Source: Acetofilamentum sp. (GTDB taxonomy: Bacteria; Bacteroidota; Bacteroidia; Bacteroidales; JAADGE01). Taken from it: a DNA stretch of 11,925 nt. Of the stretch, positions 6,675 through 11,925 are shown one piece after another. Position numbers and translations under genes: made by a program. The DNA is taken from assembly GCA_020720705.1 (NCBI GenBank), contig DYOJ01000048.1, forward strand, positions 1-11,925. Reading direction: 5' to 3'. The notes beneath the pieces were generated by a model. That model saw only the letters and a program-made list of their open reading frames with translations, was not told the DNA's origin and ran no database searches. Position 1 is the first letter of the stretch. Each line of letters opens with the position of its first letter.

Positions 6675-8055
6675 TACGCTTTCTGTATATTAACATAATG
6701 ATTCCCAAACTCAATATTCCTGAAAGTATTGCTATAGGGATAATGATACTTTCCGCAGTTATCGTTTTAATTCCTGCATTTTCAATAATTGTTGAGGCTA
6801 TTTGATTGAATCCGAGTAATATAGCAATAAATAATACGATGGTCATCATGATATTTGAGCCGATACTGTTCAGATTACCTTTACCCATGATTTTAAAATC
6901 ATTCACAACATAGATTAAAAATACGGCAATCAAAGGCAGAATTAAACCGTTGAACGCCTGAGCCATCACAATTGCAGGAAATGGTTTGATACCCATAAAA
7001 CCAAAAAACAGCCCTATTGCCAATACCCCAAATATTATTATTTTAAAATATCCGGCATTCGTTGCCCATTTATGCTCATTTTTTTTTGTTGAAAATAAGC
7101 TTTTTGCAGTAATAGCCGAAGCCAAAGGGGATGTAACTGCAGATGAAAAACCGGCTGCAAACATTCCGAAACCGAACAGATACAAGCCAAAATTACCCAT
7201 ATCGTATTCCAGCGAATTGCGAATAAGCTTGTATAAATCGTCTAATCCGGTAATTGTAATGTTATTTTTCGCTTCAAAATCCATGTTTTTAGTAACAGCA
7301 TCGCCGATACCGATGATTGACATGGAAATCAGCCCGCCGAGAATAATTGCTATAAACAACCCGAACCTCATTTCCTTGACGGTTTCGCGTTTATCCAATG
7401 CACCCGAGCCGAGGAACAAATCATACGGCACAACAGTTGTACCGACCAGAGCTAAGATAAGCACACCCACAGAAGGAGCCAAAGGGTTTGGCAGATTATC
7501 GGGAATATTAGGGATCATACTGTTTCGTAACACATCGCCCCAATCAGGTTCGAGAGACATTGCCAAGTAAATGAACGCAAATCCCATCAGAAAAACAACT
7601 CCGCCCAGAATCTTGGCAATGACGTGAACTGCTTTGAACGCAAAAATCATTAAGGCAAAAATACCGATTCCGGTAACGTAAATGTATGAGGGTAAATCAA
7701 AAACCAGCGACAAGCCTGCAACTGCACCCAGAATATTACCTGTTTCGTAAGCTGCGCAACCCAAAATTATGGCTACGATTATCAAAAAAAGGACGAAATT
7801 TTTTGCAGGCTTTCCTTCAAATTGTTTTGCAATAGCTTCGCCTAAATTCATTTGTGTATGGATAGTTATACGCGCACTTGCTTCTTGTAAAAGTATGGTT
7901 GCAAATGTTGAAAACATTAATGCCCACAACAAATGTGTATTATAAAAAATACCGGACTGCATTGCAGTAACAACTGTTCCCGGACCGATAAATGCAGCTG
8001 CAAGTACCGACCAGAACAGTATGCTAAGTATTTTTTTTCGGAGTTTCACGTGCAA
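6628..8055 (-). CDS. Nramp-fold (SLC11-like) transporter lacking canonical metal ligands
   Basis: This is a membrane protein of 475 aa with 11-12 hydrophobic segments, of the APC-superfamily Nramp type. Family marks are the GPG of helix 1 (24-26), SSAVTSPLAS in helix 8 (about 304-313) and QAFNGLILP in helix 10 (366-374). Canonical Nramps bind Mn or Fe through DPGN in helix 1 and MPH in helix 6; here these positions read GPGT (24-27) and VPYD (209-212), so the Asp, Asn, Met and His are all replaced. The substrate is therefore uncertain and Mn/Fe uptake should not be assumed. No ATG occurs before residue 32, inside helix 1, so translation must begin at a non-ATG codon: TTG at 8055 (used here) or GTG at 8049. 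The start lies 8 bp after the stop of the upstream cyclotransferase-like gene, which suggests an operon with translational coupling. Confidence 0.85.
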   Translation of the reverse strand: MHVKLRKKILSILFWSVLAAAFIGPGTVVTAMQSGIFYNTHLLWALMFSTFATILLQEASARITIHTQMNLGEAIAKQFEGKPAKNFVLFLIIVAIILGCAAYETGNILGAVAGLSLVFDLPSYIYVTGIGIFALMIFAFKAVHVIAKILGGVVFLMGFAFIYLAMSLEPDWGDVLRNSMIPNIPDNLPNPLAPSVGVLILALVGTTVVPYDLFLGSGALDKRETVKEMRFGLFIAIILGGLISMSIIGIGDAVTKNMDFEAKNNITITGLDDLYKLIRNSLEYDMGNFGLYLFGFGMFAAGFSSAVTSPLASAITAKSLFSTKKNEHKWATNAGYFKIIIFGVLAIGLFFGFMGIKPFPAIVMAQAFNGLILPLIAVFLIYVVNDFKIMGKGNLNSIGSNIMMTIVLFIAILLGFNQIASTIIENAGIKTITAESIIIPIAILSGILSLGIIMLIYRKRIKEQRLALENTPVPL

Positions 8056-8063
8056 TTTCTTGA

Positions 8064-8567
8064 TTATATGTATCTGAGATAATGTCTGATATGCTCAATA
8101 AGCACATCGGGGGCGGGTGCTACGGTCGTTTTACGCAAATAGTTTGCTATCTCTTCAACGGCGTGCGGCTGCTCAATCCAATCGCCGGAATATATTTTTA
8201 GAGGGGCACTGCGTCTTTTGTAAAAAAAAGCATAGGATTTTTTTTCGGGGTCGAAGGTAAAATTACCGTCTTTCGGAAATTCCCAAATCGGAATTAAATC
8301 CAAATCGTAACCGGTCGGGAACTCTCCTGATTTGCCTTCTAAATGGTCTATCCGTAACAGACTCGGGTAATTGACCAAATGTAACTCGCCGATTGTAGCC
8401 ACATTACTAAATCCAAAATCAATATATGCGCTGCCGAGTTCGGATTTCATTAACTGCCCTTCGGTATAGTATTTTCCTTTAAAATCACTCCCGTCCATGT
8501 AATAATCTAATCGTCCGCCTTGTCGTAAAGTGCCGAACACGAATAGCTTTATGGATTTTGTTTTCAT
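8064..8567 (-). CDS. Gamma-glutamylcyclotransferase-like (AIG2/GGCT fold) protein
   Basis: Proteins of this fold cleave gamma-glutamyl amines or dipeptides, releasing 5-oxoproline. The N-terminal strand and loop KLFVFGTLRQGG match the family's substrate-binding motif (F-x-Y/F-G-T-L-x-x-G). IDHLEG corresponds to the LDxxEG motif that carries the general acid/base Glu (residue 77 from the ATG at 8567), followed by the expected Gly and Tyr (GY) before the next strand. The product is 167 aa from the ATG at 8567 (MKTKSIKLF) or 172 aa from the ATG at 8582; the downstream one fits the fold better. The C-terminal about 40 residues are a helical tail beyond the minimal domain. It is the first gene of a likely operon with the Nramp-like transporter, only 8 bp downstream. 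Whether the two share a pathway is unknown. The substrate cannot be told from sequence. Confidence 0.78.
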   Translation of the reverse strand: MKTKSIKLFVFGTLRQGGRLDYYMDGSDFKGKYYTEGQLMKSELGSAYIDFGFSNVATIGELHLVNYPSLLRIDHLEGKSGEFPTGYDLDLIPIWEFPKDGNFTFDPEKKSYAFFYKRRSAPLKIYSGDWIEQPHAVEEIANYLRKTTVAPAPDVLIEHIRHYLRYI

Positions 8568-8611
8568 TGATTCCGTAAACATACTCTTTAATTATTAAGA
8601 TTTTTTTATAT

Positions 8612-8636
8612 TTGGCACGTGAAATTATTGACACGT
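8612..8636 (-). promoter_or_regulatory. Direct repeat TTGRCACGT, possible operator
   Basis: TTGGCACGT (8612-8620) and TTGACACGT (8628-8636) are direct repeats with one mismatch, 16 bp apart. They lie 30-55 bp upstream of the cyclotransferase-like/Nramp-like operon and within the 190-bp divergent intergenic region. No clear TAnnTTTG box is seen for the minus-strand operon. A regulator site is possible but unproven. Confidence 0.25.
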
Positions 8637-8694
8637 TTGTATTTTTTATATCCAAAAACCTTGCCGAAACCTTATCAAAAATTAAAAAAAACTT

Positions 8695-8702
8695 TACATT
8701 TG
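8695..8702 (+). promoter_or_regulatory. Probable -7 box for the metallophosphatase gene
   Basis: TACATTTG matches TAnnTTTG. No TTTG is present at the expected -33 distance. The predicted start near 8709 gives a leader of about 64 bases before the ATG at 8773. Confidence 0.4.
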
Positions 8703-8772
8703 AATAATCTTTTCATTTTGTTAAATTATTAGAATTATTTCACTTTATTAAAATCAATCGGAAACAACAGAA

Positions 8773-9699
8773 ATGTTTGATATTATTGGCGATATACACG
8801 GATACCTTGAAACCTTGGAGCGTTTGCTCCGAAAAATGGACTATATAAAAATTGACGGTACTTATGCACACCCTACTCGGAAAGCTGTTTTTGTCGGCGA
8901 CTTTACCGACCGCGGTCCCAATGTTCGCGGAGTCTTAAAATTAGTCAGACGGATGGTCAAAGCAGGTTCAGCTTATGCAGTGCTTGGTAATCATGAATTT
9001 AATTTTATTTCCTATAACATCAATCATAAAGGGAATCCGCTTAGGGAACATTCAGAAAGAAATAACCGAGTGATTCGTGAAACAGAAGCAAGTTTCAAAA
9101 CCAAACCGAAATCCAAAGAAAAACTTATCAGTTGGTTAATGACCCTTCCGCTATATCTCGAATTCGAACATTTTAGAGTGATACATGCTTGTTGGGATAC
9201 AAATTTTATTAATCGTTTGAACGAGCTATTACCAACGAGAACGATGAGTCCTGATTTTCTGATTAAAGCTAACAATCCATGTTCTGAAGAGCATCGCATT
9301 GTTGAGATACTTTTGAAAGGTAAAGAATTAATTCTGCCCAGAGGGAATACTTATACCGACAAAGACGGGAATAAAAGAAGACGAATTCGTTACCAATGGT
9401 GGCGACAGATTGACAATGAAACGATTACATACAGACAAATTGCAGTAAACTACGAAATCGAAATCCCGAATTTGGCTGTTCCGGTGTCGGATTTCCAAGC
9501 ACACAACCCGTACCCGCCCGATGAAAAGCCGGTTTTTGTAGGACACTATTGGCAACGCGGAACGCCTCGATTGTTGGCAAACAATGTTTGCTGTGTTGAT
9601 TACGGGGTAGGGAAGTGCCACCTGCTTGTCGCTTACCGCTTTGACGGTGAACAAACGCTCTGTAACAATAAATTCGTTTACGTAAGTTGCAACGAATAA
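8773..9699 (+). CDS. PPP-type metallophosphoesterase
   Basis: This 308-aa cytoplasmic enzyme belongs to the calcineurin-like superfamily, in the PPP group with ApaH, PrpE and protein Ser/Thr phosphatases. The full two-metal active site is visible: GDIHG (6-10), GDFTDRGP (42-49), GNHE (72-75), a metal-ligand His in VIHAC (138) and GHYW with H258, followed by the terminal strand VDYGVGK (275-281). Such enzymes hydrolyse phosphoesters; the nearest characterised bacterial relatives cleave diadenosine tetraphosphate or phosphoproteins, so the substrate could be either. A long insert between GNHE and the ligand His (about 80-130) and another at about 190-250, with a basic KRRRIRYQWWR stretch, probably shape substrate choice. 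The gene stands alone, behind its own -7 box. It is convergent with the Y1 transposase gene across the 318-bp repeat-bearing interval. Confidence 0.88.
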   Translation: MFDIIGDIHGYLETLERLLRKMDYIKIDGTYAHPTRKAVFVGDFTDRGPNVRGVLKLVRRMVKAGSAYAVLGNHEFNFISYNINHKGNPLREHSERNNRVIRETEASFKTKPKSKEKLISWLMTLPLYLEFEHFRVIHACWDTNFINRLNELLPTRTMSPDFLIKANNPCSEEHRIVEILLKGKELILPRGNTYTDKDGNKRRRIRYQWWRQIDNETITYRQIAVNYEIEIPNLAVPVSDFQAHNPYPPDEKPVFVGHYWQRGTPRLLANNVCCVDYGVGKCHLLVAYRFDGEQTLCNNKFVYVSCNE

Positions 9700-9711
9700 G
9701 CAGAGCTTGCA
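9698..9711 (+). repeat. Left arm of a 14-base imperfect inverted repeat
   Basis: AAGCAGAGCTTGCA here is complementary at 12 of 14 positions to TACAAACTCTGCTT at 10003-10016; the outer 8 bases pair perfectly. The left arm overlaps the stop codon of the metallophosphatase gene, and the right arm ends two bases before the stop codon of the transposase gene. Together they bracket the gene-free stretch. Confidence 0.5.
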
Positions 9712-9849
9712 TGAAAAAGTCTAATGATTTGATTTTGAGTAAATCGTGAGCTTTTTTTAATTGAAATCAATACTCAGTCTTTGTAAAAAAATTCTTAACT
9801 TATTGAAATGCTTAATTTTACAGAGATATTTCGAATTGAATGTTTTTTA

Positions 9850-9886
9850 GAAATTCGATTGAAATACAGTGGAAATTCGATTGAAA
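9850..9886 (+). repeat. Two 15-bp direct repeats (GAAATTCGATTGAAA), period 22
   Basis: GAAATTCGATTGAAA occurs at 9850-9864 and 9872-9886, exactly 22 bp apart. A degenerate relative (TTTCGAATTGAA, about 9829-9840) precedes them. They lie in the 9700-10017 interval, which has no credible gene. Confidence 0.9.
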
Positions 9887-9897
9887 CTAAATATAAA

Positions 9898-9941
9898 CAA
9901 TGAATGACTACTTTTTGACCATTGTATGACCACTAAATGAC
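9898..9941 (-). repeat. Four tandem 11-bp iteron-like units
   Basis: Read on the minus strand the units are GTCATTTAGTG (9941-9931), GTCATACAATG (9930-9920), GTCAAAAAGTA (9919-9909) and GTCATTCATTG (9908-9898). GTCA, A at position 8 and T at position 10 are invariant; T at 5 and G at 11 occur in three of four. The period of 11 places the GTCA cores on nearly the same face of the helix, as in protein-binding iterons. The location is between two convergent genes, so this is not an ordinary promoter site. Confidence 0.85.
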
Positions 9942-9946
9942 AAAAC

Positions 9947-9958
9947 ATTCGATTGAAA
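9947..9958 (+). repeat. Third ATTCGATTGAAA copy
   Basis: This 12-bp exact copy of the core of the 9850-9886 repeats lies 5 bp beyond the 11-bp array, so the array is flanked by this motif on both sides and in the same orientation. Confidence 0.85.
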
Positions 9959-10002
9959 AAATGACGATAACATACATAATATCAAACATCTACACGTTCA
10001 CT

Positions 10003-10016
10003 TACAAACTCTGCTT
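10003..10016 (-). repeat. Right arm of the 14-base imperfect inverted repeat
   Basis: TACAAACTCTGCTT on the plus strand is the inverted partner of 9698-9711, with 12 of 14 bases complementary. It begins just past the 3' end of the transposase gene. I see no target-site duplication outside the two arms. Confidence 0.5.
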
Positions 10017-10017
10017 C

Positions 10018-10452
10018 TCAATCAGCCTCGATATTATAAAGTTTCAAAAATAAAGCGAGTTCATCATTTAAACTTGTTTTGGCATGATAGTCTTTTTGAT
10101 TGTTGAAATACTGCACCGTTTTTTCAACTTGAGATTCGCCTATTGATAATGCCAAATATCCGTATTCCCAAGCGAATTTCTCTACGGTCAAATCTGCTTG
10201 ATTGATACTGTGTGATACCGAGCCTTTTACATGCTTAAAAACTTCGGATATAGATTTTAGCGGATTGTGCAAAAACAGAACGTGAACGTGGTCGTCTGTT
10301 CCGCAAACGGCTTCGAGCTTACAGCCCAACTCCTCAAATTCGTTACGAATGAACGCAAAAACGACTTTGTGTATTTTGGGAGACAGCAACTTTACACCGT
10401 CCTTAGTTTCGATAATGCCGTGAATCCTGATTTTATGTTTAGTGTGTACCAT
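10018..10452 (-). CDS. IS200-like Y1 (HUH) transposase, possibly of the REP-associated type
   Basis: This 144-aa single-domain enzyme cuts and rejoins single-stranded DNA at hairpin-marked ends. The HUH metal-binding motif is HVH (55-57, within DHVHVLF). The catalytic tyrosine is Y115 in QYFNNQKDYH, with the co-conserved Q119; this reproduces the family pattern Y-I-x-N-Q-x-x-H-H, except that the first His is Tyr here. WEYGYLALSI (95-104) is also typical. The gene is full-length and undisturbed. No tnpB/iscB partner is present. Element ends are not evident, so it may be a stand-alone IS200 or a domesticated REP-associated (RAYT) transposase. The perfect palindrome 25 bp upstream of the start is the obvious candidate for its DNA substrate or for a structure limiting its expression. 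No -7 box is seen upstream. Confidence 0.88.
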   Translation of the reverse strand: MVHTKHKIRIHGIIETKDGVKLLSPKIHKVVFAFIRNEFEELGCKLEAVCGTDDHVHVLFLHNPLKSISEVFKHVKGSVSHSINQADLTVEKFAWEYGYLALSIGESQVEKTVQYFNNQKDYHAKTSLNDELALFLKLYNIEAD

Positions 10453-10476
10453 AATTGTTTTACATTAGCGTTAGCG

Positions 10477-10512
10477 AGCAAATTTAAACCGTTTAAACGG
10501 TTTAAATTTGCT
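10477..10512. repeat. Perfect 36-bp palindrome
   Basis: The arm AGCAAATTTAAACCGTTT (10477-10494) is followed directly by its exact reverse complement (10495-10512), with no mismatch and no central loop. Inside it TTTAAA appears three times at 9-bp spacing (10483, 10492, 10501), separated by CCG and CGG. It lies between the stop of the TerC-family gene and the start of the transposase gene. No T tract follows on either strand, so it is not a standard intrinsic terminator. Confidence 0.97.
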
Positions 10513-10525
10513 GCGAGTCGTTATA

Positions 10526-11329
10526 TTATTCCGGTAATTCGTCTATTATTTTGCGCTTTAATTCGACTGCATCTCGTTTTTTTCTGAATCGAATATTCAT
10601 TATTTCGACTATCAATGAAAAAAATACGGCAAAATAGATGTAACCTTTCGGCACTTCGATATGCACGCTGTCCAAGACCAACATAAATCCGATAAGAATT
10701 AAAAATGACAGAGCTAATATTTCGAGAGTTGGGCGGCTGCTGATATAATCACTGATTTTTTTAGAAAACAAAAGCATAACAATCATTGCCAGTGTTACGG
10801 CCGTTATCATTGCAGGCAAATTTTCAGTTATCCCTACGGCAGTCAAGATGGAATCAAAAGAAAAAACGATATCCAATACAATAATTTGAATAATGATTTT
10901 GCCCATCGAAACAACACCTTTTAAACTATGTTCTTCTTCGGCACCTTCCATTTTATGATGGATTTCGGAAACACTTTTGCCCAACAAAAACAAACCGCCG
11001 ATAAATAATACAAGTTCGCGCACCCCTATAGCGTGCAAAACATAAGGCAACGATTCTAAGAAATTGCTTTCTTTGATTTTGTGATGAACCTCTTCGTTGC
11101 TGAGGGTATCGTGCGGAAAAAAAGGATCTGTAAGGTGATGTAATACCCATACAACACTGATTAATAGTAATATACGAAAAACTAAAGCCAAAGCTAAACC
11201 GATAAACCGAGCTTTTGGACGTTGAAGCTCCGGTAATTTATTTGTAACAATAGACACAAATATGATGTTATCAACACCCAACACAATCTCTAAAAAAGTA
11301 AGAGTAATCAGCGCAATAATAAATTCCAT
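10526..11329 (-). CDS. TerC-family integral membrane protein (probable metal exporter)
   Basis: This 267-aa protein with about seven membrane helices is full-length for the TerC/Alx/YkoY-type family. Characterised members export manganese or support metalation of secreted proteins. The two family motifs with membrane-embedded acidic residues are LEIVLGVDN (13-21, Asp20) and LDIVFSFDS (152-160, Asp153 and Asp159). The loop at about 62-86 (LHHLTDPFFPHD, then EEVHHK) and the one at about 122-134 (EIHHKMEGAEEEH) are rich in His and acidic residues and might interact with metal ions; this is my inference. The C-terminus is short and basic, without CBS or CorC domains. The ATG at 11329 is the only sensible start. 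It has its own promoter. Downstream lie the palindrome and the transposase gene on the same strand. Manganese as substrate is likely but not shown. Confidence 0.88.
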   Translation of the reverse strand: MEFIIALITLTFLEIVLGVDNIIFVSIVTNKLPELQRPKARFIGLALALVFRILLLISVVWVLHHLTDPFFPHDTLSNEEVHHKIKESNFLESLPYVLHAIGVRELVLFIGGLFLLGKSVSEIHHKMEGAEEEHSLKGVVSMGKIIIQIIVLDIVFSFDSILTAVGITENLPAMITAVTLAMIVMLLFSKKISDYISSRPTLEILALSFLILIGFMLVLDSVHIEVPKGYIYFAVFFSLIVEIMNIRFRKKRDAVELKRKIIDELPE

Positions 11330-11397
11330 GATTTTAACGATTTAATAAAAATTCAAGAACAACGTCTGCAAAAACAATGCAAATATCCGAACAAACG

Positions 11398-11427
11398 CAA
11401 AAATAAAATAAATCTAAATAAAACAAA
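11398..11427 (-). promoter_or_regulatory. Promoter of the TerC-family gene
   Basis: On the minus strand TTTG (11427-11424) and TATTTTTG (11405-11398), 18 bases apart, fit the Bacteroidetes -33/-7 pattern. Transcription would start near 11391, giving a leader of about 62 bases. I did not recognise a manganese riboswitch in that leader. Confidence 0.55.
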
Positions 11428-11429
11428 AA

Positions 11430-11925
11430 ATGAAAAAATTTAGACAATATCATCGAAAACCATACTTGGTAAGCAAAATATATAAAAAAATGATAAATTT
11501 GCATTATCAAAAAAAACTGATTCTGAACCGAAATAATTTCTTATAATAATATCAGGTCTCATTGTTAGGTAATTACAAATGTAAAATATTTCGATTTATA
11601 GCGCAATATCAATAAAGAAAGTAAAGTGCGTTCACCAAAAAAAAGAACTTCACCGAAAAAGATTCTTTTTATTGTGAATTGTCGTGATAAATATGGATAT
11701 TTGTTATAAATATACTATCATCGGGGATATATTGAGATTTCTATTTACACTAATTAAATGATAATCTATTACTTGTGTCCATTTAAACCCTCAACTTTAA
11801 ACCGTAAACAGTATAGATGAGTTTGCTACGAATTTTTTTTTTACAAAATTTTACAGAATACAAAATTTTTAATGATTTAAGTACAATTAGTTACAAAAAT
11901 GAAAATTAGTAATAATTCGTGAATT
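11430..11925. other. AT-rich stretch without recognisable gene
   Basis: Both strands are full of stops and no frame shows protein-like composition. Only weak items are seen: TAAATTTG on the plus strand (11494-11501), which fits a -7 box but has no gene behind it in the window; an imperfect 18-bp direct repeat beginning TTCACC at 11631 and 11649; and two TTTAAACC motifs at about 11782-11802 resembling the arm of the palindrome at 10477. It is probably the upstream region of a gene beyond the window edge. Confidence 0.5.

Noticed and set aside
6986..7570. 194-aa plus-strand frame opposite the Nramp-like gene
   Set aside because: It is antisense to conserved transporter motifs, is rich in Ile/Pro/Asn/Ser as expected for the complement of membrane-helix codons, and has no known domain.
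8612..8651. Sigma-70-like promoter built on TTGACA at 8628
   Set aside because: The nearest TATAAT-like box is only about 12 bp away, and the lineage uses the TTTG/TAnnTTTG pattern.
9850..9958. CRISPR-like array (repeats ending GATTGAAA resemble some type I repeats)
   Set aside because: Repeats are 12-15 bp with a 22-bp period and irregular spacing, there are no 30-40 bp spacers, and no cas genes are present.
9937..10050. Short plus-strand ORF starting in the 11-bp array
   Set aside because: It overlaps the repeat locus and the 3' end of the transposase gene and looks like neither a known peptide nor a toxin.
10477..10512. Palindrome as an intrinsic terminator of the TerC-family gene
   Set aside because: No U tract follows in either direction and there is no natural loop, so it is kept as an unexplained palindrome; termination is not formally excluded.

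Overview
The window reads as ordinary chromosome from an AT-rich member of the Bacteroidetes (Bacteroidota), probably close to the Bacteroidales. The evidence is: promoters with a TAnnTTTG -7 box, several with a TTTG about 18-22 bases upstream; starts without Shine-Dalgarno sequences; a TPR/OmpA-type lipoprotein of a kind I know from Bacteroidales; and a pseudouridine synthase with a long Lys/Ser/Thr-rich leader. No species can be named from the sequence alone.

Left part (1-3900): the 5' half of a tRNA-Val(GAC) gene runs off the left edge on the minus strand, behind a textbook Bacteroidetes promoter. Next, also on the minus strand, come recJ (single-strand DNA exonuclease) and, just upstream in the same transcription unit, a small two-helix membrane protein of unknown function. 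Divergent from these is an RluB-type rRNA pseudouridine synthase. A strong bidirectional hairpin terminator separates it from the convergent TPR/OmpA-type lipoprotein gene.

Middle (3900-8770): the lipoprotein gene is divergent from a methyltransferase-like gene that has an exact 13-bp tandem duplication directly before its start codon. The methyltransferase-like gene overlaps tail-to-tail, by 47 bp, with a transporter of the Nramp fold. That transporter lacks the usual metal-binding residues and probably forms a two-gene operon with a gamma-glutamylcyclotransferase-like protein.

Right part (8770-11925): a PPP-type metallophosphatase gene is followed by a 318-bp gene-free stretch. This holds a four-unit 11-bp tandem array flanked by three copies of ATTCGATTGAAA. 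Beyond it are an intact IS200-like Y1 (HUH) transposase gene, a perfect 36-bp palindrome, and a TerC-family membrane protein gene with its own promoter. The last 596 bases are very AT-rich and show no gene.

Most genes are housekeeping or envelope functions, and I do not see a multi-gene defence system, a prophage or a CRISPR array. The most unusual items are the Nramp-fold transporter without metal ligands, the loop-less palindrome next to the Y1 transposase, and the organised repeat cluster between two convergent genes.
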